Shown: positions 1-12,369, counted from the stretch's first letter. The stretch is DNA of 64,000 nucleotides from Antedon mediterranea (GCF_964355755.1 NC_092674.1:15011001-15075000); one strand, 5' to 3'. Notes: generated from the sequence alone by a model not told the origin. Numbers and translations: made by a program.

Positions 1-2501
1 TGCAAGAGAATTGCCAGATGCACGTTCCGCTGTAGACATCAGGCAAGGTGATGGAATGCACAATGAAGACGGCCTACAATGAACTGTCTCACTTAGTTTT
101 ACCAAGTTCTCCACACTTAAGTCAGCAAACTATGAACCGGTTTCAAAGACCAAACTTTTGCAATGTGAGTATTGTATCAATGTAACATTTAAGGTAGAAT
201 CCTTATATGCCAAGTGCATTGCTAACAAACATGTTGCTTTGAAAAACAAGTACGAAGCCTCATCCATAACAGTATGCGAGGCCCCAGGAATGTTCCCCAA
301 AAAGGAGTGTATAGACCGCACATGCAACAAATGTGGTGTTGGTGTTGTTTCAAAGCACCTACAGCCTCTTCTGCAAGCCCATGGGGATGACCCCATCAAG
401 TGGAAAGTATGGGTCAGCGAAGCTTACACAAAGACAAAACACATGGCAAATGCAAAATGGCAGTATCCCTGATGACTGGTCTCTACTGTGCATGGATTTT
501 GGACAGAATTACAATTGTCATTTTCAAGATGAAGCCCAAAGCGCCCATTGGTCGTATGAGCAGGCCACCATTCACCCAATTGTTGCCTATTACAAGTGTC
601 TGGAGTATGGGCAACCGATGCATGAATCATGTATTTTTATAAGTGACGACCGTAAACATGACTACCATGCTGTACAGCATTTTGTGAACATTACTAATCA
701 ACATCTCGTTCAGCAAGGGCTAAGGATTAACAATCAAGTCCAGTTTTCTGATGGGTCGCCTGTGCAATATAAATGCAAGAGTTCCTTTTCTGATGCATCC
801 CATGGTATGCAGGATTTTGGCTGGCCAGTGGAGAATGATTTTTTTGGCAGCTGACATGGGAAGGGCCCATGCGATGGTGAAATTGGAGTAATGAAGAAAT
901 GTGCGAACACTGCAGTAAGATCCAGACGATTTTTTATCGCTAATGCTCATGACCTCTTCACCTTCTGCAAGGAAACTTTGTCGCAATCCAAAGAGGAAGA
1001 CCATGTACACATGAGAAGAAGTTTCTTCTATGTCAAAAATGGGGAAATCAACAGAGAAGACAGAAAGAACTACAAACATCCGTCCTATCCAAAATACAGA
1101 CAGCTCTCACAGCTTTAGTGGTATTGAACCATATGTTATCGGAACAAAGAAAAGAAGCTGTTTCTGTGACACTTGTAGAGGTACATCAAGCCAACCATGT
1201 CCAAACATCAAGTTCACTGGTCATCTATCTTTGATGTCGCTTAAAAGTGGGAAAATTGAAAGGTATGTACTGTAGTATAAAAACAGTAGGGGTCCTTCAC
1301 AATTATAAACATTTTTACAACATTGTTTTTTGTGGTTGACTGGATACATTCAAAAGTCTGTTTTATTCATAGGTTCATACTCATTGATCATGAAAATGTC
1401 TAATTTCAATATTTGCAAATTACAGTGATTTGAATCAACAAAGTGATCCTCTCCCTAAACATACTGTTTGATAATTGTTAAGGACCCCTTATTTATTCAT
1501 GAAACAATTGTCTGAGAACTGAAAAGAAAAAAAAAACTGTAGTACTATATAATATTCAATAATTGTTATATTGTTCAGAACATCACTTAAGCATAGCAGT
1601 GAACCCACACAGACTACAGTGCCTGTCTTGCTAATCTCCACAGATTCTGACCAGTCCGCACAAACTTATATGAATAGTGAAAAGATGTAAGCATTGTACT
1701 TAATAAAATACAAATGAGCAGCTCTGAGAACACAACATATACTATTTGGTTGGTTTTTATTTCAGCAAATCTGCCCATACTACATCTATTGTTTTACCTA
1801 CTAAACAGCGAAGACGGGTTTTAATCACACAGACGCGTCTTCGCCGCGATTAGGTAGCTCATGAATATTCATAATAGATCGTTAATGAGGTTCAGCATTG
1901 GACAGACGCGTCTGATGGGTTGCAAGTTTTCAGACGCGTCTCTGTGGTCTGAAATAATTTGTAGATGACGCCTTAGATGATGGGTCTTCTGTACCACCAT
2001 TACCAGTCCAGCCATTACATCATCAAGATAATCAATCAAAGATGTACTGTACCTGTACATATAATTTGTTTATTACTGTAAAAGTGCAAATATTTGTGTT
2101 GTTAAATTTTTGCGATAATGGCTCTTTACACACTCTTGCACGCTTTTATTTAATATTTGACTTGATTTTGAATTATTATTTTGCAGGGATCTTCAAGTTG
2201 GAAACTTTGCAGCTGTACAATTGCATTCTGTTGGTAAAAAGACCAACACTACATCTGTGTAATGGCAAAGGTGGTTCACATCGAAATTAAAAGTGGTATC
2301 ATTACTGTCAAGTACATGAAAAAACAGGGGAATAATTTGTACAATTAGCCATCAGATGAAGATTATTCAACCCAACCCAGAGGGGACATTATCTGCTCTG
2401 TATCCGCTCCAGTGCTGGTGAATGCCAGAGAGCAATTCCAGTTTTCTCTTGATGAGCTTAACCAAATTGAAATGTTGTTTAAGAAAATCAATTTCAAATA
2501 G
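1..2501 (+). pseudogene. Broken, intron-containing transposase-like gene (HGKGPCDG family), 5' end outside window
   Basis: Conceptual translation shows a Cys-rich segment (about 155-470; CEYC, CNKCG), then DFGQNY, QDEAQSAHW, SDG and HGKGPCDG with putative catalytic acids (about 470-900), then a zinc-like C-terminal part (SCFCDTC, about 1030-1262). Splice signals follow: donor at 1263 (GTATGT), exon 1579-1686 (GTAAGC donor), exon from 1766 to about 2043, and a last exon 2187-2501 after TTGCAG. That exon gives VGNFAAV...DEDYS...DIICSVS, matching the C-terminal module of the relative at 48199-50177. It is dead: in-frame TGA at 852-854 within the HGKG motif, in-frame TAG at 2346-2348, and frame changes near 470 and 1080. 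AGACGCGTCT occurs three times in exon 3 (about 1830-1940), perhaps a small insertion. Family recognised from memory; superfamily name unconfirmed. Confidence 0.72.
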
Positions 2502-2518
2502 TTTGATGAAATTATAAG

Positions 2519-2833
2519 ACCGTATATTGCTGTGTATAAGCATGGTATAAGTCACACCTGTGTATAAGACACACCCATAATTGTGAACGAAATATCTTGT
2601 ACTTTTATGTCACCTGTGTATAAGACGCATCTAGGTCGAAATTTAAAGCATTTAACATGCTAACGGTGGGCAGTGTGATCTCCGAAATTAACCTCAACAT
2701 GTTAAATGCTTTAAATTTCGACCTAGGTATATGTGCGTCTTATACACAGGTGACATAAAGGTACAAGATAATTCGTTCACAATTATGCGTGCGTCTTATA
2801 CACAGGTGCAATTTATATACAGCAAAATACGGT
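2519..2833. mobile_element. Palindromic MITE
   Basis: The stretch is a long imperfect palindrome: CACCTGTGTATAAGAC in the left half is answered by GTCTTATACACAGGTG in the right half, and the arms continue through TTAAAGCATTTAACATG around the centre at about 2660-2700. The outer ends read ACCGTATATTGCTGTGTATA and, reversed, ACCGTATTTTGCTGTATATA. No ORF is present, as expected of a non-autonomous DNA element. It lies directly downstream of the broken gene before it. Confidence 0.8.
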
Positions 2834-3705
2834 ACCCAAGTTAATTTGATGATTTTAATAGTTTTATGAAACTAATATCAAACAATTTGGTGAGATTAAT
2901 AGTTACATTTGGTTAAAATTCCAAAAAATGAATTAAAAAAAATTTGATGAAATAAATAGTTGCGATTGGTTAAATTAAAAAAAATTAGTTTCAAATAATT
3001 TTATATCATATTTAAAGCTGCGATGACTTGAATCAACAGTCAAAATTGTTGGTGTCTTTGTTACCAACAAAATCAACTATTGAATTTTGTGTTTATTATA
3101 CAAAGGTAGGTTTACAAACAACCATATTGTTTGAACTTGCTGATTGCAAGTAGGCATCTTATTCTTTGTTCATGTTCTTGCAGGGTTTCAGGCAAATTGT
3201 TGTAGAACTGTTGATGATATGCATAACGGTGTCAACTAATTTACGGATTATAATAAATGTGTGCAATACATGTAATTTTTTTTGTGTGTGTTTTTGTCTT
3301 TCTATTAAGTATAAGTATCAATCAGATATCAAATAAGGAAAAAAAAAGTACTCACCTTGGAGAGGCAATTTTCTAAATAACACCATAATACGAACATAAT
3401 ACATCCAACATAGTAACTTGTGATCTCAATTTTCCCGGGAAGTTGATACTTGACTATCTTTGTTTTGTATTATGTTTGTTGGGATATGTAAATTCAAAAT
3501 AAAATTGACTTTATTGAATTACGAACAATTTTTTGTCACATTTTTTATTGCAGTATCAAATTTGTGCATATATTATCAAAGGCTCTGATAACCTTTGTTT
3601 TCAGTCAATGTGATGTTTTCCTAAATTATTATATTATCCTCAGTTAGAGGAAAAATGGCAAAATCAGCACTGTGGTCATGTTACAAGTGTTGTCAAAACT
3701 ATATA

Positions 3706-3782
3706 CGCCGTGGTTGGGATTCCGGCACCGGAACTCAACTGCCCAGCGTTGGGGAATCCGACACGCTATTGCGCATGCCCAG
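3706..3782 (+). repeat. Left terminal inverted repeat
   Basis: Begins CGCCGTGGTTGGGATTCC and ends GCGCATGCCCAG. It pairs with 9594-9670 in inverse orientation at roughly 94 percent identity by eye. Confidence 0.85.
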
Positions 3783-5696
3783 AGCAAAGTAATTATAGCT
3801 TGCACCAAAGAATAATATATAATAATAATTATATGAAGTTTATATATGAATGAAGCAACAACTTTTTTAATTACGAAATAAATAGGCCCACTGGTCACAT
3901 CTAGCTAGTAGGCCTACTAGTATTAGTAATAGTAGCGACCGCAATTTGCTACCGCGCATCGTTTCTGCGCATCAATATACTCGGTTCAGTTCGCTGTGCA
4001 AAATCTTGGTTTGAGTTGACGCCGCCAGCGGTTGTTTACCTTGTACCGTTCAAACGGTTTTTATGGTGCATTGTGGGTGTATATGTCACCTTTTTAATCG
4101 TTTACCTTCGCTATCTTGTTTTTCCGATCGATAAAAAAAAATTATCAAGAACCGTTTATTATAAGCAAAGTTATTGATTTCAGAATAGGTAAGTAATATT
4201 GAGTAATAAAAAAATGATTTTAACATAATTTTTCGAATATAAAGACCCATTAAAAACAATATGAAAAACGGAAAGAACAGGTTGTCTTTGACTTGAATGC
4301 AATCGTTTCAAGCAGAATAATTGCGATGCTTCCCGACGCCAACGACTTTCTTAGGCCAAGTCTAGGTCATTTGAAGGTCACTTGGCCTAGCTTTTTGACA
4401 GTTTATACTTAATCAATAAAACCATAATAAAATGATTTCATCATTTAGTATATTAATAAATAATGTTTGTTGACATTGTAAATTTAATTTTTGATGTATA
4501 TTTAAAGTTTTTCTAGAATTTTGAGAAATAAATTAAATAATAATACTGTATTGATATTTTTAATTACAGAGGGTGTTAGCCTAGTTGTTAACACCACCGT
4601 GTGCAGTCCCTTGATTATTAAGTTTGCTGTTCTATCTGGTAGGTTTACTCCCTCTATTATATAATGTTTTTTGTTGATTATATGTTTTGTTGATTATTTT
4701 TAATTAAGTGTTATTGTTTCTGAATTTTGCAATTATTTGTTGTTTGTATTGTTCAATATTGTCTTCTAATGAAAATATTTTATTTTAACGTTAATTTTGT
4801 TATTTATATATATAAAATTATTAATATCGATACTAATTGTTTTTTTCAGATTTTGCGTTGAAAATTGTCGTACGGGCTTGTGTGGTTCGTGTCGTTAACT
4901 GTATCATATAGTTAATATGATGCATTAGAAATCAAACTTTTATGATCTTTTAGATTAATAATTAGACACCAAAGTCATTTTTTCATAGTATATTTATTCT
5001 CAGAGTAATTGATAACCAAAAATTGTTTACTAGGCCTAGTGAAGAAAAATAGCACGTCAAAGAAATCGCGCGCATAGTAACGTATCGTAGTTGAATCGTG
5101 GAAAGCAAAATACTGCTCTGGGACGCGTGCCTCTCCAATTCCCTAATAATAGACCTAGCCTAGGCCCTATATTATTATTAATAATATATAATATTATTAT
5201 TGAACTTCCTAACGTCATAAAATAAGGAACCACGCATTTTAAATTAATAAAGTACATAACAAATGGGAGTAAAATAATTGCTAAATAACGACAGGCCAAA
5301 AAAGTTTCGTGCGTTTATATGTTGTTATTGTTATGCTATTTTTTTGTAATTAGTATTTTTTTTTTAACACAAATATGCAGGTTTTTTTTTTCTCAAATAT
5401 TTAATATACATAAATGCAATAAAAATAAATATATTTATTTCAAATTAAGCATATATTTATGTGTCTGTAATCTAGTTTAAATGACCTATATAGCTCTAGA
5501 AAGCCCCGACCGGGGGCCCTTGCCGGCCCCCTGGTCCCCAGCCAATGGTTGTTCGCTCACAAAGTTATTTATTTAGGACTTCAAAATTCTCCTGTTACTT
5601 TTTTTTTCTCCTCCTACTTAAAACCTTAATGCAACCCCTGAATTGTTGAGATAAAATGATTAATATACTAAATGGGCAAGTAATTCTTCCTTTAGG

Positions 5697-8541
5697 ATGG
5701 AGAGTGACGTAGGTCACAAAGAGTCCAACCTCGGGCTAACACCTAATTTAGGTGAAGACGTTTTGGAAAACCTGGCTGCAAACAACTTAAATGATGTATT
5801 GCAACTTGAAAGTGGGTTATTAAACAAACATATTTAACAACTTTATCAATTGAAAGAATCGATTCATGCTACTTGGGAGACCTGTGTAGAATGGTTGCGT
5901 GCTTTGACGGAGGAGCCTTTATCGCCAAATGATACAAACTGGGCAAGGAGTATAGGCAATAGTTGGAACGGGCTACATTATGTAAGAAGAAAATTACAAA
6001 GTAATAAGAAGAAAGGTGTGATGTTTGTTGAATGGGAACAACAGGAATACAAATTACCTGGTGTATCAGGGCCTCGTCCAAAAAGGCCTAAACCTAGTTG
6101 TCATAATGAGGTGAAATGTCTTACAGAGGAAAATGACAGACTTAAACGTAAAGCACATCAACAGGTATTACAAGAACGTAGAGAAAAAAGAAAGTCTGCC
6201 ATAATAAAAATGCACTTGCATACAATTAAGAAACAAGAGAAAAGTATAGCAAAAATGAAGAGAGTTATTCCTAAAATACAAAAACGGAAAAGGAGAATTA
6301 TGTATGACTACTCCAAACTAAAAGTGAAGGCTACAAAGCTAGAGAGAAGGCAAGAAATGCAAGAAACTGAATACATATTGGAATTGGAGAAGAAGCTTGT
6401 ATCTACTGAACAAAAAAGCAATGAACTGAAGGAGGAGCTTATCCAGTGTCGGGAAATGAATGCTTTGTTGATTGATACAGCCATAGAATGGAGGACAAAA
6501 GTAGCCAGTCTGAAAGGTGAAACACTTAAATTTAAAGAGAATGGTGCCTTCACTAGTGATATGAGGGCATGCGTTTGGGAGCTTTTGGGTTTCCATGTCG
6601 CTCAAGAAAAAATTCCGAAAGTTATTGAGGCTGTCATGCAATTGGTAAAAAAGAAATTTGACAAGGTTCCAGCACCAAGTACAATTAGAGTCATGTCCGA
6701 TGAGATGCTGTGTGTTGCACAGTCTCAATTGAATGAATTGTCATCTGTTCAGAATTTAAGTCTGCAAACAAGGATTCCTACCTATTTGGTATGCGACACA
6801 TGGTAGACAAGGCATCACAGACAACATTGGACACATTAAAAGAAATACTGCACGACATCAATCACACATGCTCACATATCAGCAGCACAGACAATTCTGG
6901 ATTCAAAATTCTCACAAAAATTCATTCAACAATGTCAGATCGAGCCAAAACTGAACATAAATTTCACAACATCTTGGAAACATACCGGAAGGAGTGTTTG
7001 CCCCTGTACGTAGATGACTGGAATAACCTACTTTAGATGAAGAAATTCAAGAGAAGTTAACAAAACTTCATAAATTCTTCTGCGGTCTTCACCTTATGGT
7101 GGGTATGGCAGATACTGTCAATGCAACCCTCAAGACAATCGAGGGGTTGCACGAGGTTTCTGAAAATGATGAATCATCCAGCATGGACAGTTTGTAAATC
7201 TCTTGCCAGAGGAGCTGATCCAAAAAGTGGAAGGCACAAAGATTGGAAAACCTACTGTGCCAAAATACACCACCCCGAGTACACATCAATGTTGCAAACT
7301 TTTAAGGGTAATAGGTTTAACATTATATTTCTTTTGGGTGGAAATGTTTTTTACTTGAAGGAGCATGTACTACAATGTCTACAGGAGGTCCCAGAACCTA
7401 AAAACAAACTTGTCCGTGCAGCCATTTCCCTGATGGAATCGCCTTTTAATGTTGCTGGGTGCAAAGCACTAGGTATCTTGGAGATGAATGAGCACTACCA
7501 TCGCCTGAAGCACTTCCTGATCAAATGCAAGGATGTAATTGTAAGCGTTGTGGAAGATTTGATGGATGGCAAAATTACTCCATTTCCAGAAGAACTGATT
7601 CAACGGGATAATCTTTCAGAGGCACTGACAATGAACGACGACAGTTCTCCAACTGTAACAACCATCTTACAGGCTTGCTTGGCATTGCTACAGCTGTATG
7701 TAGAAAGAACAGTTGATGAACACCTTCCTGAAGGTTTATATTGGGATGCTGATAACGATGTAAGGGATGTGACACGAAGCACCCCTAAGCACAACAAGAA
7801 TCCAGAGATAGTGTTTGGATTGCTTGACTACCTGTGCCATCACAGACCAAACTCGTCGGCCCTTTCGAATGAGGCGGTACTAATGTACGTCTATAACAAA
7901 ACAAGCAACTGGCTTAAAAAAAAATCAACGGAAGAGGTAGCAGATTTGTGTGACAAAGTAAAGTCAAGATCGAGAGAAATGCGAGCACAGTTTAAAGTGA
8001 GAGAGAAGGAAATCTTGGAGGCCCACATTAAAAAAAACCAGGAAGAAGCACAGAAACTCAAAGAGAAGAGAGACAGAAAGCTGAAGAAGAAAACAGTGCT
8101 AACAGAAAGTGTGATTGACAGTGGCCTATGGCAAACAGAAGAGAAGGTTGATGCGGTAATGCAGGGTGTAGAAGCGATGCAGAAAGAAAGAGGGCAATCA
8201 TCAAACAACTCAACTTTAGAAATGAAGTACTTCAACAGCATTATACAGGATTCATTCCAAAAATCTTCAATGCCACATTCACAGACAAATCGGGAAAACA
8301 TGTACGAACATGGGAGGAGTTGCGAGAGTGTTTACTCGATTTAATCAACGCTGCTCTTTCTGTTGCTACGTCGGTTTCAATTTCAAAAGATACGAAAGAG
8401 AGAGGGAAGCTGCCGATGCTTATAGGCAAGACAGTAAATCACACCTTTGAAGATGGAGTAACCTATCAGGGAAAAGTTATTTCTGTTCATGGTTCAACAT
8501 TAAATACAAAAACGATGAAAGCATTTACTCATACCAACTAA
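5697..8541 (+). pseudogene. Decayed transposase-like gene with coiled-coil N-terminus
   Basis: ATG at 5697, then an in-frame TAA at 5835-5837; the frame continues into a Lys/Glu-rich coiled coil (about 6110-6540) and a conserved block (ENGAFTSDMRACVWELL, about 6537). Near 6780-6795 the frame jumps and the part holding the family's first acidic motif (TDGT-type) is missing. Reading resumes with ASQTTLDTLKEIL, TKIHSTMSDRAKTE (about 6800-7035), HKFFCGLH, then FKGNRFNI and a long C-terminal half to 8344. Frame changes also near 7030, 7195 and 8190; the true C-terminus appears to run to a TAA at 8539-8541. I recall many uncharacterised cnidarian, fish and echinoderm proteins with the same SDR/FFCGLH/GNRFNI blocks but cannot name the superfamily. 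Located centrally between the inverted repeats, so presumably the element's own transposase. Confidence 0.7.
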
Positions 8542-8546
8542 TAGAT

Positions 8547-9268
8547 CTTTTTGCGCATCAAAATATATATTGTATATAAATTATTAGTAAACATATTAAT
8601 GTTTGTTGCTATGGTAACTGTTCGTCTTAAAAAAGTTAAAAATTATTTAGTTTGCTGACAATTTGTTAAAACTAAGAGAATAACTTTGTTTTTGTATGCA
8701 AACACTCTTAAATATCGAGTTAAATCCAATTGTTTATTTTCTTGTTTACATAAATTCTGGTTGCCATAGTAACTTATTTCTAAAACATAATCATATTTGT
8801 TTTAATGTGGTTGTTGTCACTTGGTACTAATAGTACCTATTGGTGAAAAAACAATGAAAAAAAAAAGTTTTATATATATTCTACACTTGTTTACCTTTTT
8901 GTAGGTTGACATCTTTTTGCGCATCACATTCAAATTATTAGTAAACAAATTAAAGTCTTGTTGCTATGGTAACTGCTCATCTTATGAAATTAAAAATTAT
9001 TTAGTTTGTTGACAATTTATTGAAACTAACATAATAATAATATATAGTAATAAATATGCGTAAACATTGAGTTAAATCCATTTGTTTATTTTCTTGTTTA
9101 CACAAATTCTGGTTGTTATGGTAACATATTCGCAATGCCGAATATAATAAAAAATTTGCCAAAATGGGGTCGTTGAGACTTGAGGTACCTATAGGTGAAA
9201 AAACATGAAGAAACTATGTTTCATATAGATTTTACATTTGGTTAAAGTTGTTTACCTTTTTATGAATA
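8547..9268 (+). repeat. Diverged tandem duplication, ~360 bp unit
   Basis: Two copies, about 8547-8905 and 8909-9268. Shared landmarks in the same order are CTTTTTGCGCATCA, TTATTAGTAAACA, TTGCTATGGTAACTG, AAAATTATTTAGTTTG, GTTTATTTTCTTGTTTACA, and a GTGAAAAAACA block ending in TTGTTTACCTTTTT. It lies in the 3' part of the element, just after the transposase-like gene. Confidence 0.8.
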
Positions 9269-9593
9269 TTTAATTAGCTTGATAACTACCTATATATACA
9301 TCTGTTTTGACCAATATTCCTCATATATAAAAAAAAATCATGATTTTTCAAATTTTCAAATTGCGATAACTCTAGAACCCAATGTCCAAATTGACTAAGG
9401 GAGGTGGCAAATAAAAGCTATAATCCTAACCTTTCTTACTATGCTAAAATGAAGTGAATTCAATGCCTTTCAATTTTTCATGAAATATTGCTAGTAATAG
9501 TAGGCATCTACGCTAGTTCGCCGTGGCGCAGCTATTAAAATGATCCATCGCTGTTAGTCTGTAGAGTAAAATAGAGTTGCCGATTACCTCGGT

Positions 9594-9670
9594 CTGGGCA
9601 TGCGCAATAGCGTGTCGGATTCCCTAACGCTGGGCAGTTGTTTTCCGATGCCGGAATCCTAACCACGGCG
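9594..9670 (-). repeat. Right terminal inverted repeat
   Basis: Reverse complement of the left repeat at 3706-3782, ending CTAACCACGGCG. The outermost GTTCGCCGTGG also recurs at about 9515, forming a small 165 bp inverted unit with this end. Confidence 0.82.
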
Positions 9671-9679
9671 AACAATATA

Positions 9680-11050
9680 AATAATCTGATAAAGCTCTTG
9701 ATTGTTATGTTAAAACGATCAAAGTAAAAACATAAATAATATAACAATCTGCTGTTGTTCAATACTCATTGTTTCTTATTAAAGGCATTATGGGCGTGCC
9801 ATATAGCCTAGATATTATTTGGTTTAAGGTTTTTTTGGTAAATTCATAGTTTTTAACATAAATTCTAACGATTTTTGCTATAAAATTTGGGTTTCATAAT
9901 AAATCAATCGTTTGGTAGGTATTTGCAATAGGTATTCTGATTGTTTTAATTTTGGTTCAGATTTGGTTCAGTAGGACTTTTCTCCGTGATGGTATTTAGA
10001 GGACCTACCTAGGCCTAGTAGTAGCTAGAGTTAGTAGATGAAGAGTGAGACTGAGGCTCCTAAATCTGAAGAGTCAATCCCTCAATTATCATGGAGGTGT
10101 AGTCTAACCCCCTCAATCCGCATCACGATGATTTTTATCACAAGCCTATTATAAACACTCACCAATTAAACATTCATAATGTATAGGCCTTGTTTATCCA
10201 TTGAACTTTCATAAAGTAAATAACTTCTATCAACTTTAGAATTGCAGCTTCCTCTTCTTCACACATGGCCGGCAGGCATCATGCACGTACACGCATCCAT
10301 AAGGTGGGGTTAGAGAGAATAAGAGATAGATGTTCCGCTGGCCGCTGGTTATATATGGAACGGCCAAATTCATGGCACGTCATTAAGGACAAAATTTGTA
10401 TTGATAATTTCATTGTTGAACATGACAACGCCATGTTTTAGACAAGTAAAGTTCTATTTCCCCTGAAATATGATGTAAGAAGCATTTTTGGGTATAAGCT
10501 GGGATCCACTTGATTTAGGATATTTTGACCTCACTAAGCCCTTAATTTGCATAATTAAAAATGGCGGCCATTTTTTATAATTATCCTATATCTCGAGAAC
10601 CACTAGTCACAGATAATTAATTTTGATTTCAAATTGTTTTAAATATATGTTTTTATATTCACTTTAATGACACATTTTGTAAAAAAATGGATGCAAGTCT
10701 TATTTCTGACATTTTGACCTTTGACCTTTATTTGTCCTATCTCAGCAACCAATAATCGGAGAGACACAACGTAGGGCTCAGATTGTTCAGAAACTACACA
10801 TTTATATTTATTATAATGACATGTTCTTACACAAAATGGCCGATTTTACAACTATTGACTTTTGAACTATTAGTCAAATATAATAATATAACTCTGAAAA
10901 TTGTGGTCTTATGACATTTTTTTCCTTTTTAAATTGTTTAAAACATGTGTGTTTCTATCCAGTCTAATGGCACATTTTGTACAAGAATGGCCGATGTTCA
11001 AAGGTAAATAACCATACTTACAGCATAGGCCTACTGTATAATAAAATTGC
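9680..11050. repeat. AT-rich DNA ending in a degenerate 'atatctcgaaaacca' array
   Basis: 9680-10480 holds nothing I recognise. From about 10480 to 11050 there are imperfect units built on ATATCTCGAGAACCACTAG, GATTTCAAATTGTTT, a TTTATATTCACTTTAATGACACATTTTGT block and TTTTGACCTTTGACC. The same theme recurs at 19800-20520 and 60985-61310, each time just downstream of a minus-strand mobile-element gene. Confidence 0.5.
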
Positions 11051-11099
11051 ATAACTATGAAATTATTTATACAGAAAAATAATTAGTAAAATTATAAAA

Positions 11100-11255
11100 T
11101 TCACTGCCATCAAATATGTTGTAATATGATTTACATAGATTTAAAAAAATTGGAACACGCAAGTTACATTTGGAAATTATCTGCCATCAATATGATGAAT
11201 TATGATTATAGATTTAAAAAAGAATTTGAACACGTAAGCTACATTTGGAATGAAC
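11100..11255. repeat. Short tandem duplication, ~75-80 bp unit
   Basis: Two adjacent copies share CTGCCATCAA, ATATGAT..TTA.ATAGATTTAAAAA and GAACACG(C/T)AAG.TACATTTGGAA. Confidence 0.65.
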
Positions 11256-11285
11256 ATGTATGTTAATGGCATCAGTTTTGATCGT

Positions 11286-12046
11286 TCATGCAAAGGTTTC
11301 CGTCATCTTCTTTAGCGTTGTTACAGCGCGGCATAAAGCTGTACATGGTAGTTTTGACTTCTTGCACCTACATCTATTGGTTATACATCGTGTCTTGCAT
11401 CCACAATAAATCATCTCTAACAAAGCAGTAGGAATAGCTTCATTTTTCAGAAGCACTGGTTGAAGTTTACCATTAGATAGCTCCCAACCAAAATCTGTTG
11501 ATGATGGCAAATGCTGGATTGGCGATACAGCTTTTTTCCATACGAGTGCTCTTTTTATATGCTGGTGCACTGCATCGCTTGTTGGAGGTAATGCCTCTGG
11601 TTTTGGGTTTTTTTTTTTAACATGGCATGCCTAACTTCATTGGTACTTTTAACTTTTTGAACAACTCCGTAAACGTAGCAAATGAATCTTTCCGATTTCA
11701 TAATAACTTGGTCACTGATAGGTTGTTCTCCCAGCCCAGGTCTTTAATTAGTTCATGATTTTTCTTGAATACTTACCGTGCTGATGCCTTTGAGTGACCA
11801 CTTAGATATGAGGTAGTATCACATCCAGTAATAGTGTGAAATGAAATCAGTGCTTTTGCAGAACCCTCGGGCAAGGCTTGAAAAATGTCTTTTATAGGAA
11901 GATACTTTCTTTTTCTTTGATGTCCCTGTCATCATCCATATATCTTTGGATACCATGCTTTGGTAGTGAGACACTAGAATCACTAGTACGTCTGTATCTC
12001 TAGAAACAACTACAACTGTGTCGTATCGGACATTGGCAGCATGGTC
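11286..12046 (-). pseudogene. C-terminal half of a HEEADTR/CXC-family gene
   Basis: On the minus strand, from about 12046 down, the translation gives HAANVRYDT, VSRDTDVLVI, WMMTGTSKK, then TITGCDTTSYLSGHSKASA, and ends with a cysteine-rich CXC-like tail (CGCKTRCITNRCRCKKSK...C) at 11286-11430. The DxD and GCD motifs correspond to SPDRD and GCDY in the long gene at 40324-45458. The last part is open from 11570 to 11286; frames are broken near 11630 and 11790. CXC (tesmin/TSO1-like) tails are zinc-coordinating DNA-binding motifs. The 5' half of the gene is not upstream on this strand; it lies at 12047-12363 on the opposite strand. Confidence 0.68.
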
Positions 12047-12361
12047 AAACTTTTTGGCATTACAAGATAATATAGCAGATCTGGCACGATTTCTATCAGA
12101 GGAGTTAATTCGTCAAGCTCCTATAGACAAAGAAATTGTCACAGCTGGTGGATTTATGGAAGAATCAGTTGTTAAATCATCAACAGTCTACACGAATACA
12201 TTGTCTCTGGTCGGAATTCATGAAGAAGCGGACACGCGACTTGTTCTTCATGCTGCCAATGTCCGATACGACACAGGTGTAGTTGCTTCTAGGGATACAC
12301 AGACATACTTGTGATACCAAAGCATGGTATCCAAAGATATATGGATGATGACAGGGACATC
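11919..12361. repeat. Inverted repeat inside the split gene (arms ~113-124 bp)
   Basis: 11919-12042 (starting GATGTCCCTGTCATCATCC) is the reverse complement of 12249-12361 with a few substitutions and about 11 bp missing from the right arm. The loop of about 206 bp is unique coding sequence of the HEEADTR family. Confidence 0.85.
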
Positions 12362-12363
12362 CA
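12047..12363 (+). pseudogene. Middle fragment of the same HEEADTR/CXC-family gene, inverted
   Basis: Plus-strand translation gives NFLALQDNIADLARFLSEEL, IVTAGGF, then VGIHEEADTRLVLHAANV and RDTQT followed by a stop at about 12312; after a frame change the SMVSKDIWMMTGTSKK block follows. This is the part of the family that should precede the segment on the opposite strand. The stretch 12249-12361 duplicates 11919-12042 in inverse orientation, so the VRYDT-to-MMTGT part is present twice, head to head. The DxD motif is damaged here (RDTQ instead of RDTDV). Confidence 0.68.
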
Positions 12364-12369
12364 AAAAAT

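Larger units (their letters stand above)
3706..9670 (+). mobile_element. Decayed ~6 kb DNA transposon with ~77 bp terminal inverted repeats
   Basis: The sequence 3706-3782 is the reverse complement of 9594-9670 with about five mismatches; both begin CGCCGTGGTT reading inward and reach GCGCATGCCCAGA. Between them lies one decayed transposase-like gene (5697-8541) in AT-rich DNA. 3900-5690 holds no recognisable gene. I found no clear target site duplication: left flank ACTATATA, right flank AACAATAT. A further GTTCGCCGTGG at about 9515 sits in direct orientation with the left end, so the right end may be a nested or composite structure. Confidence 0.72.
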
